From: Pseudomonadaceae bacterium UBA836
GTDB lineage: Bacteria > Pseudomonadota > Gammaproteobacteria > Pseudomonadales > Pseudomonadaceae
Reading direction: 5' to 3'
DNA length: 17,258 nt
Assembly (NCBI GenBank): GCA_002296055.1
Contig: DBHE01000210.1
Coordinates: 1-17,258, forward strand
Shown here: one piece after another, positions 1-6,910 of the stretch
Position numbering within the stretch: the stretch's first letter is position 1
How the letters are laid out: each line of letters begins with the position of its first letter
The notes under the pieces: model-generated
What the model saw: only the letters and a program-made list of their open reading frames with translations
The model's database searches: none
Told to the model about the DNA's origin: nothing
Made by a program: the position numbers and the translations under genes

Positions 1-1046
1 TCTTCCGGCAGGAAGGGCAGGGCGTACGGACCCAGCGCCTTGCGCATCAGGTGAGTGATCGCCTGACGGATTTCAGTACCCTGTACCTTCAGGATGGAGC
101 TCTCGGAGCCCGGTACGCCACCTTCGGAAGCGGCTGCGACAATACGCAGGGTGCTCATTTCAGCGGCCATCAGCGACATTTCAACTTCGGCGATCTGGCT
201 GCGGAACAGGCTATCTTCCAGCAGCGGCTTGCCGTTCTTCTGCTGCTTGGAGGCGATGCGCTTGAGGTTGGTCAGTGCTGCCTTGGACGCACCGATACCC
301 GCCAGGCCGGTACGCTCGTGGGTCAGCAGGTACTTGGCACAGGTCCAGCCCTTGTTCTCTTCGCCAACCAGGTTCTCGACCGGTACCTTGACGTCGTCAA
401 AGAAGACTTCGTTGACTTCGTGGTCGCCGTCCAGGGTGATGATCGGGCGAACGGTGATACCCGGGGTCGCCATGTCGATCAGCAGGAAGGAGATGCCACG
501 CTGCTGCTGGGCTTCGGGGTCGGTACGCACCAGACAGAAGATCCAGTTGGCGTGCTGGCCCAGGGTGGTCCAGGTTTTCTGACCGTTGACGATGTAGTGA
601 TCGCCATCGCGCACGGCGCGGGTCTTCAGCGAGGCCAGGTCGGAACCGGCGCCCGGCTCGGAGTAACCCTGACACCACCAGTCGGTGCCGTCGAGGATGC
701 GCGGCAGGTAGGTGGCTTTCTGCTCTTCGCTACCGAACTTGATGATAACCGGGGCAACCATGTTGACACCGAACGGCACCAGACGCGGTGCGCCAGCGGC
801 GGCGGACTCTTCGTCAAAGATGTGCTTCTCGATCGGGCCCCAAGTAGTGCCGCCGTGCTCGACCGGCCAGCCCGGCGCGTACCAGCCGCGCTTGGACAGG
901 ATTTTCTGCCAACGTTCGTGGTCGGCTTTGTGCAGGTGCTTGCCCAGTTTGACCTTGGCAGCGATGTCGGCAGGCAGTTCCTGCTTCAGAAAGTCACGCA
1001 CTTCATCGCGGAAGGCGAGCTGTTCGGGAGAATAATGGATTTCCAT
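1..1046 (-). CDS. Acyl-CoA dehydrogenase, C-terminus beyond the left edge
   Basis: FAD-dependent acyl-CoA dehydrogenase, which catalyses the first step of beta-oxidation (acyl-CoA to trans-2-enoyl-CoA, electrons to ETF). I read 348 codons; the rest lies outside the window. The protein starts MEIHYSPEQLAFRDEVRDFL, a typical helical N-domain. The middle domain shows WCQGYSEPGAGSDLASLKT and NGQKTWTTLGQHA, which in this family contact the flavin and substrate, followed by GITVRPI and NEVFFDDVKVP. The catalytic base region is not visible. The start is the ATG at 1044-1046, preceded by GAGGA at a 6-nt distance. It lies 63 bp behind the bifunctional hydratase/dehydrogenase gene on the same strand and is probably co-transcribed with it, with a perfect palindrome in the gap. 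Family is certain; chain-length specificity cannot be read. Confidence 0.93.
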   Translation of the reverse strand, partial: MEIHYSPEQLAFRDEVRDFLKQELPADIAAKVKLGKHLHKADHERWQKILSKRGWYAPGWPVEHGGTTWGPIEKHIFDEESAAAGAPRLVPFGVNMVAPVIIKFGSEEQKATYLPRILDGTDWWCQGYSEPGAGSDLASLKTRAVRDGDHYIVNGQKTWTTLGQHANWIFCLVRTDPEAQQQRGISFLLIDMATPGITVRPIITLDGDHEVNEVFFDDVKVPVENLVGEENKGWTCAKYLLTHERTGLAGIGASKAALTNLKRIASKQQKNGKPLLEDSLFRSQIAEVEMSLMAAEMSTLRIVAAASEGGVPGSESSILKVQGTEIRQAITHLMRKALGPYALPFLPE

Positions 1047-1076
1047 TGTGGTTCCTCGTTGTAATACGGGTATCCG

Positions 1077-1100
1077 ACGGTCAGCCCGCGGGCTGACCGT
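1077..1100. repeat. Perfect 24-bp palindrome between two co-directional genes
   Basis: The arm ACGGTCAGCCCG is followed directly by its exact reverse complement. It sits in the 63-bp gap between the bifunctional beta-oxidation gene and the acyl-CoA dehydrogenase gene. No T-run follows on either strand, so it is not a classical intrinsic terminator. It could act as an intercistronic stem that partly terminates transcription or protects the upstream mRNA. Its function is inferred only. Confidence 0.6.
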
Positions 1101-1109
1101 ACTGATTCA

Positions 1110-3203
1110 TCACAGGTCGGCGAACTTGCGCCCTTCCTTGGCCAGTTTTTCCAGCAGGGAGGCCGGTTTCCACCAGGCGCCGTGTTGCTCGTGGAATTCG
1201 CAGATGCGGGCGTATACGCGATCCAGGCCGACCGCGTCAGCATAGAACATCGGGCCACCCTGATAAGCCGGGAAACCGTAACCGTTCAGGTAGATGACGT
1301 CGATATCGCTGGCACGCTGGGCGATGCCTTCCTCGAGAATCTTGGCGCCTTCGTTGATCAGGGCGTAGATGGTGCGCTCAATGATGTACTCATCGCTCAG
1401 CTCACGACGCTCGATGCCCTGCTCCTTGGAAGCAGCTTCCATGATGGCCGGCAGTTCCGGGTTGGGCAGCGGGGTGCGCGAGCCCTTCTCGTAAACGTAG
1501 AAGCCTTTGCCGGTCTTCTGACCCAGCAGGCCGGCTTCGGCCATCTTGTCCAGTACCACCGGCAGTTTGAATTCGGCCGGCAGGGTTTGACGCTGACGGG
1601 TGCGAATGGCCAGGCCGATGTCCAGACCAGAGAGGTCACGCATGGCGAACGGGCCCATGGCCAGACCGAACTTGCGCAGGGCGCCATCGATCTGCTCCGG
1701 GGTGCCGCCTTCTTCCAACAGAAACTCGGATTCGCGACCGTACTGGAACACCATGCGGTTGCCGACAAAGCCGTCGCAGACGCCAACCGGCACCGAGACT
1801 TTCTTCAGCTTCTTGCCGATCGCCATGGCGGTGGCCAGCACGTCGTTGGCGGTCTTCTCGCCACGGACCACTTCCAGCAGGCGCATGACGTTGGCCGGGC
1901 TGAAGAAGTGCAGACCAACCACGTCCTGCGGACGCTTGGTGAACTGAGCAATCGCGTTCAGATCCAGCGAGCTGGTGTTGGAGGCGAGGATGGCGCCCTG
2001 CTTGCAGTTGGCATCCAGCGCTTCGAACACCTTCTGCTTGACGCCCATCTCTTCGAACACGGCTTCGACCACAACGTCGACGTCGGACAGATCGGCATAA
2101 TCGGTCACGCCGCTGATCAGGGTCATGCGCTGCTCCAGCGCGTCCTGGCTCAGGCTGCCGCGCTTGACGCTCATGCCATAGGTGTCGCGGGCGCGCTCAA
2201 GGGCCTTGTCGCGGGCCTCTGAGCTGATTTCCAGAATCTTCACCGGGATGCCGGCGTTGGCGAAGCAGATAGCAATGCCGACGCCCATGGTGCCGCCACC
2301 GATGACAGCAGCCGACTTGACGTCGCGTACCGGGGTGTCTTTGGGTAGATCGTTGATCTTGGAGGCCTGGCGCTCGGAGAAGAAGGCGTGGACCAGTGCA
2401 GCGCGCTGCGGGGAAACCAGGCACTCGCCGAACAGCTCGCGCTCGCGCTTCAGACCCTCTGCCAGTGGCAGGGTGAAGGCGGCTTCAACCGCGGAAACAC
2501 AGCGCTGGGGAGAGAACAGACCCGGGGTCTTTTTCTCGATCTCGGCGCGCTTGGCAGCCACGGCGCCTGCGTTGTCTGCGCCTTCCAGCTTGTCGGTGCG
2601 CTCGCCGGTGCGGCGCGGGCCCTTGCCCTCGGCCAGCAGTTTTTCGGCGAAGGCGATGCCGGCGGTAGTCAGATCACCCTCGACCAGCTCGTCGATCACA
2701 CCCAGCTGATTGGCTTCGGTGGCGCTGATGGGGGCGCCGCTGACGATCATGTCCAGTGCTTTGGCGACGCCGACCAGGCGGGGCAGACGCTGAGTACCGC
2801 CAGCGCCCGGCAGCAGGCCCAGCTTTACTTCTGGCAGACCTACCTTGGCGCTCTTGACGGCGATGCGGTAGTGGCAGCTGACGGCGACTTCCAGGCCGCC
2901 GCCCAGGGCAGTACCGTGGATCACGGCAACGCTCGGCTTGCTGCAGGCCTCAATGCCGTTGACCACTTCCGGCAGACTCGGCTCCTTCGGCGGCTTGCCG
3001 AATTCCTTGATGTCGGCACCGGCCATGAAGGTTGCGCCTTCACAGACCAGAACGACGGCCTTGACCTCGGGATCGGCCTCGGCAGCGCTGAAGCTGTTCT
3101 GCAGGCCTTCGCGTACAGCGATGCCCAGCGCATTGACCGGCGGGTTGTTGACGGTGACGACCGCAATGGCGCCTTTCCGTTCCAGAGTGACCACATCAGA
3201 CAT
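1110..3203 (-). CDS. Bifunctional enoyl-CoA hydratase / 3-hydroxyacyl-CoA dehydrogenase
   Basis: This 697-aa fusion performs steps two and three of beta-oxidation. Residues 1-190 form a crotonase domain with oxyanion-hole GTALGGGLE (97-105) and Glu125 in GLPEVKLGLLPGAGG. Residues 295-475 form a Rossmann domain with IGGGTMGVGI near 301-310 and the His/Glu dyad at His432 (GLHFFSPAN) and Glu444 (LLEVV). Two C-terminal 3HCDH helical domains follow, including GFVGNRM and KTGKGFYVY. The length and order fit the single-chain FadJ/peroxisomal MFE1-like group rather than a FadB partnered by FadA. I chose the ATG at 3201-3203 because GGAG lies 8 nt upstream; a longer reading from 3260 would run through the operator sites. 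It is the first gene of a pair with the acyl-CoA dehydrogenase, behind two candidate operators. Confidence 0.95.
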   Translation of the reverse strand: MSDVVTLERKGAIAVVTVNNPPVNALGIAVREGLQNSFSAAEADPEVKAVVLVCEGATFMAGADIKEFGKPPKEPSLPEVVNGIEACSKPSVAVIHGTALGGGLEVAVSCHYRIAVKSAKVGLPEVKLGLLPGAGGTQRLPRLVGVAKALDMIVSGAPISATEANQLGVIDELVEGDLTTAGIAFAEKLLAEGKGPRRTGERTDKLEGADNAGAVAAKRAEIEKKTPGLFSPQRCVSAVEAAFTLPLAEGLKRERELFGECLVSPQRAALVHAFFSERQASKINDLPKDTPVRDVKSAAVIGGGTMGVGIAICFANAGIPVKILEISSEARDKALERARDTYGMSVKRGSLSQDALEQRMTLISGVTDYADLSDVDVVVEAVFEEMGVKQKVFEALDANCKQGAILASNTSSLDLNAIAQFTKRPQDVVGLHFFSPANVMRLLEVVRGEKTANDVLATAMAIGKKLKKVSVPVGVCDGFVGNRMVFQYGRESEFLLEEGGTPEQIDGALRKFGLAMGPFAMRDLSGLDIGLAIRTRQRQTLPAEFKLPVVLDKMAEAGLLGQKTGKGFYVYEKGSRTPLPNPELPAIMEAASKEQGIERRELSDEYIIERTIYALINEGAKILEEGIAQRASDIDVIYLNGYGFPAYQGGPMFYADAVGLDRVYARICEFHEQHGAWWKPASLLEKLAKEGRKFADL

Positions 3204-3232
3204 GCTGAATCTCCGTCTGTATTGTTGGGTGT

Positions 3233-3249
3233 GTTTCACTAAGCGAAAT
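3233..3249. promoter_or_regulatory. Candidate IclR-type operator A
   Basis: GTTTCACTAAGCGAAAT contains the 15-bp palindrome TTTCGC-N3-GCGAAA with one mismatch. It is centred 38 bp upstream of the bifunctional gene's start codon. The same motif recurs at 3261-3277, 4523-4539 and 11696-11712. Binding by the neighbouring IclR protein is inferred from the shared motif and location. Confidence 0.6.
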
Positions 3250-3260
3250 AGCGGAATCAT

Positions 3261-3277
3261 GTTTCGCTAGGCAAAAT
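3261..3277. promoter_or_regulatory. Candidate IclR-type operator B
   Basis: GTTTCGCTAGGCAAAAT matches TTTCGC-N3-GCGAAA with one mismatch. It is centred 28 bp from operator A, next to an AT-rich tract at 3273-3290 that probably belongs to the promoter of the bifunctional gene. I could not assign convincing -35 and -10 hexamers. Confidence 0.6.
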
Positions 3278-3338
3278 ACAAAAAATAAAACCGCTTGTCG
3301 ATGCCCCGAGCGGGGGAAATGGAGGTTTATTAGTTAAG

Positions 3339-3380
3339 GTGATGAATCAGGCTCGCGCTAGCGCGGGCCAGATTCATCAC
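3339..3380. repeat. 42-nt near-perfect hairpin
   Basis: The outer arms GTGATGAATC (3339-3348) and GATTCATCAC (3371-3380) pair fully. After an A-A mismatch, the inner arms GGCTCGCGC and GCGCGGGCC pair with one G-T wobble around a TA loop. It may be a terminator, a REP-like palindrome or an mRNA-end structure. No T-run follows it on the plus strand. Confidence 0.65.
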
Positions 3381-3381
3381 A

Positions 3382-3398
3382 GCCGCAAGCCGCAAGCG
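3382..3398 (-). repeat. Heptad array (GCTTGCG, two units), left partner
   Basis: Read on the minus strand, two units of GCTTGCG are followed by GCT. The array is inverted relative to the GCTTGNN array at 3475-3502, and the two flank the terminator at 3437-3468. The same layout recurs near 8779-8936. Confidence 0.5.
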
Positions 3399-3436
3399 AA
3401 CCCCGAACCGAAGGAGACGCTGTTTCAGGCGGGCAC

Positions 3437-3468
3437 AAAAAACCCGGCTCACATAGGTCCGGGTTTTT
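3437..3468. terminator. Bidirectional intrinsic terminator behind the IclR gene
   Basis: The stem AAAAACCCGG (3438-3447) and CCGGGTTTTT (3459-3468) encloses an 11-nt loop, with an extra A at 3437. Read on the minus strand, the CCCGG stem ends in a run of six T residues, as expected for the end of the regulator transcript. The A-run and T-run on both sides let it work in either direction. An outer GGCA/TGCC pairing may extend the stem. Confidence 0.85.
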
Positions 3469-3474
3469 CTTGCC

Positions 3475-3502
3475 GCTTGAAGCTTGCAGCTTGTGGCTTG
3501 CC
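3475..3502 (+). repeat. Heptad array (GCTTGNN, four units), right partner
   Basis: Four period-7 units read GCTTGAA, GCTTGCA, GCTTGTG and GCTTGCC. They lie 8 bp beyond the stop codon of the IclR gene. The inverted partner is at 3382-3398 on the far side of the terminator. Confidence 0.6.
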
Positions 3503-3509
3503 GCTGGGG

Positions 3510-4307
3510 TCAAACCCCCAGCCGCTCGATATCCCGTGCCAGCATGGCCAGCTGGTGGGCGAGCTGGTTTTTGACGCGTTCTTCAGAGACCAGATAGGAC
3601 GGGGCGCCGCAGGTGAGGACCATCAGGCTGCCGTCCTGCAGGTGCAGGGGCACGCCGGCGGCGTTGACGTTGCGGTCCCAATCGCCAAGCGAGAGGCAGA
3701 AGCCCTGATCCTGATATTCGGCGAAGCTGCGTTGCAGGGAGGCGTACAGTTCCGTCCAGGTGTCCGGGTTGCGGGCCTTGATGGCGTCGAGCAGGTGGCT
3801 GCGCTCGTCTTCTTTCATGGCAGCCAGGTAGGCCCGGCCGGCAGCGGTGGTGGCCAGCGGCAGGCGCTCACCCACATCCATGCGCAGGGAGGTGGATTCC
3901 GACGGGCGGCAGTTCTCGACGTAGATCATCGACAGTCGGTCGCGGCAGGTCAGGCCAACTGAGGTGTTGGTGTTGCGGGCGAACTCGTCCAGATAGGGCT
4001 TGGCCAGCTGGCGTACGCGCAGGTTGGAGACGTAGGCGTAGCCGAGCGCCAGTACGCCCGAGTCGAGCTGATATTTTTCCAGCTGGGTGGAGTAGCTCAG
4101 GTAACCGAGCTTGGTCAGGGTGTAGGTCATGCGCGAGACGGTCGGCTTGGGCAGACCGGTAATGCGGGCGATATCCTGGTTGCCCATGACCACCGAACCC
4201 TGGCTGAAGGCGCGTAAGACGTCCAACCCACGAGACAGCGCTTCAACGAACTTGCGATCCTTGGCGGGGGGAGTGTCCTGTACTGCTGCTTCCAACTCAT
4301 CTTTCAT
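3510..4307 (-). CDS. IclR-family transcriptional regulator
   Basis: This 265-aa protein starts MKDELEAAVQ. Residues about 18-80 form the IclR winged helix (KFVEALSRGLDVLRAF, then GNQDIARITGLPKPTVSRM, then LTKLGYL). Residues about 90-265 form the GAF-like effector domain, with SVGLTCRDRLSMIYVENC, LPLATTAAGRAYLA and SLGDWDRNVNAAGVPL. IclR proteins are usually dimeric or tetrameric DNA-binding proteins that respond to small metabolites. The start is uncertain: the ATG at 4307 has only a distant AAGG, but it gives the usual family length. The ATG at 4331 lacks a ribosome site, and the frame stays open to 4466. The gene is divergent from the acyl-CoA ligase and sits inside the beta-oxidation island, so it is the likely local regulator; the ligand is unknown. 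Confidence 0.92.
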   Translation of the reverse strand: MKDELEAAVQDTPPAKDRKFVEALSRGLDVLRAFSQGSVVMGNQDIARITGLPKPTVSRMTYTLTKLGYLSYSTQLEKYQLDSGVLALGYAYVSNLRVRQLAKPYLDEFARNTNTSVGLTCRDRLSMIYVENCRPSESTSLRMDVGERLPLATTAAGRAYLAAMKEDERSHLLDAIKARNPDTWTELYASLQRSFAEYQDQGFCLSLGDWDRNVNAAGVPLHLQDGSLMVLTCGAPSYLVSEERVKNQLAHQLAMLARDIERLGV

Positions 4308-4427
4308 TGGGTTGTATACCTTGTGGCGCATCGGAGGGTGCGGCCGATGTGATTCGATGCTTTCTTTATTGTTGTTGTCAGAGCGCGGAACGATAGCACG
4401 ATCAGGCGTTCTGCACAGTGATACAGC

Positions 4428-4461
4428 GGCGCTGTGTTGCTGTTTTGTTAACGGGCGCTGT
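4428..4461. repeat. Direct repeat GGCGCTGT in the divergent intergenic region
   Basis: GGCGCTGT occurs at 4428-4435 and again at 4454-4461, 26 bp apart. The first copy is also part of a small palindrome, ACAGC-GGC-GCTGT (4423-4435). It lies upstream of the IclR gene and could be part of its promoter or an autoregulatory site. The evidence is the repetition only. Confidence 0.3.
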
Positions 4462-4522
4462 AGCAAGTGTCTCGATCATTGCACAGTCACCCTCGAATAG
4501 AATAGCATCTTTTTGGTATTTC

Positions 4523-4539
4523 GTTTCGCAGTGCAAAAC
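4523..4539. promoter_or_regulatory. Candidate IclR-type operator C
   Basis: GTTTCGCAGTGCAAAAC matches TTTCGC-N3-GCGAAA with one mismatch; the outer G/C pair extends the palindrome to 17 bp. It is centred 33 bp upstream of the ligase start codon. It is preceded by GGTATTTC, which also occurs beside operator D. Confidence 0.62.
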
Positions 4540-4563
4540 AATAGTTCAAAAAAAGAGGTTGAG

Positions 4564-6189
4564 ATGTCTACACCTGAGCAGTACGCCGTCAGCTCGCAGC
4601 TGGCCGAACTGGGTCATACCACCATCTTCGATATTCTCGATCGGTCCTGTAGCCGTTACGGCGACCAGCCGGCGTTTTCCTGTGGTGCCGACACTCTGAC
4701 CTTTAACCAGCTGCGCGGCCGTGCCGATGCCTTTGCCCGCTATCTGCGCCAGCATGCCGGTCTCGAGCCGGGCGACCGGCTGGCGATTCAGCTGCCCAAC
4801 CTGCTGCAATACACCATCGCCATCTTTGGCGCGCTGCGCGCCGGACTGGTGATCGTCAACACCAACCCCCAGTACACCTACCACGAGACCCGCCACCAGT
4901 TCGCCGACTCCGGCGCACGCGCTGTGGTGGTGCTCGACAAGCTGGTCCCGCTGGTGCGCAAGATTCAGGGCGCGACCGAGATCGAGACGCTGATCGTCAC
5001 CAGCATGGATGACTACAGCAATCCGCAGTTTGACAGCAGTGAGTCGGATGAGGTGCGCTTCATGCAGGCGCTGCGCCTGGGTGATGAGCTGCCGCCGATC
5101 GAAACCGAGCGCGGTCTCGACGATCTGGCGCTGCTGCAGTACACCGGCGGCACCACGGGCGTGTCCAAGGGCGCGATGCTCACGCATCGCAATATCCTGT
5201 GCAACGTGCTGCAGGCGATGAGCGTGTTCCGTGAAGGTGATGTTACTTACGGCGGCGAAGTGCGTGTTTCGCCGTTGCCGCTCTACCATATCTTCGCGTT
5301 CACCGCGAACTGCATCGCCTCAGTTTATACCGGCTTTCATAGCATCCTGATCACCAACCCGCGTGACCTGGACGGCTTGATTGGTGACCTCAAGCGTCAC
5401 CCCTTTACCCTGCTGACCGGCATCAACTCGCTGTTTGTGTCGTTGATGAACCACCCCGAATTCGACAGCGTCGATTTCAGCCGGCTGAAATGGGTCAACT
5501 CCGGCGGCGCGCCGCTCAACACCGAGATTGCCCGCCGCTGGCAGGCGCGCACCGGCAGTGTGGTACGTGAAGGCTACGGCCTGACCGAGACCTCGCCGGT
5601 GGTGGTCGCCTCGACATCCAAGACGCCTTATAAAGAAGGCTTTATCGGTCAGCCGGTGATTGATACCTGGGTCAAGACGGTCGATGACGATGGCAAAGAG
5701 ACGCCGCGTGGTGAGCCTGGTGAAGTGCTGATCAAAGGGCCGCAGGTGATGCAGGGCTACTGGCACCGCCCGGATGAAACCGCAGCGACCTTCTCTGCGG
5801 ACGGCTGGCTGAAAACCGGTGATGTGGGCGTGCTCGATGAGGATGGCTTCCTCAAGCTGGTCGATCGCAAGAAGGACATGATTCTGGTGTCGGGCTTTAA
5901 CGTCTACCCCAATGATGTGGAAGACGCCGTCATGCGCCACGCGGGTATCCGTGAATGCGTGGCGGTGGGTGTGCCGGACGAGCGCACCGGCGAGGCGATC
6001 AAGATCTTTGTCAGCCTGAATGATGCCGCCCTGGATGAAGCGGCGATTATTGCCCACTGCCGCGAGAACCTGACCGGTTATAAGATTCCGAAGCATGTTG
6101 AGATTCGCGATGACCTGCCCAAGTCCACCGTGGGCAAGCTGCTGCGTCGCGTGCTGCGCGACGAAGCACGCGGTGAGGCCAAGGCGTGA
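4564..6189 (+). CDS. FadD-like long-chain acyl-CoA synthetase (AMP-forming)
   Basis: This 541-aa acyl-CoA ligase activates free fatty acids with ATP and CoA to acyl-CoA via an acyl-adenylate. Visible adenylate-forming motifs are YTGGTTGVSKGAMLTHRN (from residue 193), GYGLTETSP (337), GWLKTGDVGVLDEDGFLKL (414), the linker DRKKDMILVSGFNVYPND, and PKSTVGKLLRR (519), with the C-terminal catalytic lysine at about 525. The match to E. coli FadD as I remember it is strong in the linker. The ATG at 4564 is chosen for its GAGG at 6 nt; the earlier in-frame ATG at 4513 lies before the operator and lacks such a site. The last codon overlaps the next gene in a GTGA junction. Long-chain specificity is inferred from FadD similarity only. 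Confidence 0.94.
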   Translation: MSTPEQYAVSSQLAELGHTTIFDILDRSCSRYGDQPAFSCGADTLTFNQLRGRADAFARYLRQHAGLEPGDRLAIQLPNLLQYTIAIFGALRAGLVIVNTNPQYTYHETRHQFADSGARAVVVLDKLVPLVRKIQGATEIETLIVTSMDDYSNPQFDSSESDEVRFMQALRLGDELPPIETERGLDDLALLQYTGGTTGVSKGAMLTHRNILCNVLQAMSVFREGDVTYGGEVRVSPLPLYHIFAFTANCIASVYTGFHSILITNPRDLDGLIGDLKRHPFTLLTGINSLFVSLMNHPEFDSVDFSRLKWVNSGGAPLNTEIARRWQARTGSVVREGYGLTETSPVVVASTSKTPYKEGFIGQPVIDTWVKTVDDDGKETPRGEPGEVLIKGPQVMQGYWHRPDETAATFSADGWLKTGDVGVLDEDGFLKLVDRKKDMILVSGFNVYPNDVEDAVMRHAGIRECVAVGVPDERTGEAIKIFVSLNDAALDEAAIIAHCRENLTGYKIPKHVEIRDDLPKSTVGKLLRRVLRDEARGEAKA

Positions 6190-6854
6190 GCGCGCCGCTG
6201 CAGTTCAGCCTGCAGGACGGCGTTGCTGAGATCCAGCTGGATGACGGCAAGGTTAACGCCCTGTCGGAAAACATGCTGGACCAGTTGCTGGCTGCAATCG
6301 CCAAGGCGGCCGAGGCCGATGCGGCGCTGCTGATCAGCGGTCGTTCCGGTGTCTTTAGTGGCGGGTACGACCGCAAGCTGATCGACGCCGGCGGCCCGGC
6401 CTGCGATGCCATGCGCGCCGCCGGTGATCGGCTGACCCTGGCGCTGCTCGATTATCCGGCTCCGGTCGTCATTGCGGCTACCGGCCACGCCATGGCCAAA
6501 GCAGCCTTCATGTTGCTGTTGGCTGACTACCGGTTGGGTACCGAAGGGGACTTCCGGGTGTCGCTGAACGAGGTCGCCATTGGCATGACCATGCCGGATG
6601 GCGCCATGCTGCAGGCGCGAGCACGTCTTTCGCCGCAATGGCTCAATCGCTGTGTGCTGCAGGCAGAGGTATTTGCCTCGGCCGGCGCGCTGCAAGCAGG
6701 CTTTTTTGATGAGCTGCAGCCGGCAGACCAGCTGCTTGAGCGCGCCCGCGCCAAAACCCGTCAGCTGGCAGGGCTGGATCGGCGTGCCTACCGCGAGACC
6801 CGTGCGCTGCTGAATGCGCCGCTGCGTGAGGCGTTTGTCGGCTTGCAGAGCTGA
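6186..6854 (+). CDS. Crotonase-family protein, short and divergent
   Basis: This 222-aa enoyl-CoA hydratase/isomerase-fold protein begins at the GTG of a 4-bp GTGA overlap with the ligase stop, which indicates translational coupling. The fold signature is visible in EIQLDDGKVNALSENML (residues about 14-30), GRSGVFSGGYDRKLI and FRVSLNEVAIGMTMPDGAM, and GALQAGFFDEL near 185. It is shorter than the usual 255-265 aa, mainly at the C-terminus. The second oxyanion-hole segment, normally GxAxGGG, reads GHAMAKAAFMLLLADYR, so the glycine run is gone. It may be an isomerase, a hydratase of altered specificity, or a partner of the ligase. Crotonase fold is confident; the reaction is not. Confidence 0.88.
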   Translation: MSAPLQFSLQDGVAEIQLDDGKVNALSENMLDQLLAAIAKAAEADAALLISGRSGVFSGGYDRKLIDAGGPACDAMRAAGDRLTLALLDYPAPVVIAATGHAMAKAAFMLLLADYRLGTEGDFRVSLNEVAIGMTMPDGAMLQARARLSPQWLNRCVLQAEVFASAGALQAGFFDELQPADQLLERARAKTRQLAGLDRRAYRETRALLNAPLREAFVGLQS

Positions 6855-6900
6855 TCAAGGCGGGGCACAGCATGCTGTGCCCCTACGCCTGATCAGGCGT
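6852..6900. terminator. Stem-loop between convergent genes, likely bidirectional terminator
   Basis: The perfect 22-bp palindrome GGGGCACAGCA/TGCTGTGCCCC (6862-6883) lies between the convergent crotonase and thioesterase genes. Flanking TGATCA-AGGCG and CGCCT-GATCA allow the stem to extend from 6852 to 6895 with small bulges, starting at the crotonase stop codon. A second palindrome, ACGCCTGATCAGGCGT (6885-6900), overlaps the right arm. No T-run is present, so termination strength is uncertain. Confidence 0.6.
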
Positions 6901-6910
6901 CTGGTCTGCC

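Larger units (their letters stand above)
3204..3509. other. Gene-free 306-bp region with operators, hairpins and terminator
   Basis: From the bifunctional gene outward, this stretch holds two copies of the TTTCGC-N3-GCGAAA palindrome, an AT-rich probable promoter tract, a small CCCCG/CGGGG hairpin near 3304-3315, a 42-nt near-perfect hairpin, a two-unit heptad array, a bidirectional terminator and a four-unit heptad array ending just behind the regulator's stop codon. I see no coding sequence worth calling in it. Confidence 0.7.

Noticed and set aside
51..1064. Long plus-strand open frame (337 codons) opposite the acyl-CoA dehydrogenase
   Set aside because: It lies wholly over a recognised gene on the other strand, has no recognisable domain, and high GC easily keeps antisense frames open. 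Similar frames at 1182-2222, 2388-3242 and 10527-11726 are rejected for the same reason.
3204..3260. Upstream start for the bifunctional enzyme at 3260
   Set aside because: The extension adds a basic tail with no match to the family, crosses the operator copies, and has no ribosome site; the ATG at 3203 has GGAG at the right distance.
4308..4466. Upstream start for the IclR regulator at 4466
   Set aside because: The additional 53 residues look non-coding, and the shorter form has the usual length; the ATG at 4331 has no ribosome site. The exact start remains uncertain.
4513..4563. Upstream start for the acyl-CoA ligase at 4513
   Set aside because: It would translate through the operator and lacks a good ribosome site, whereas the ATG at 4564 has GAGG at 6 nt.
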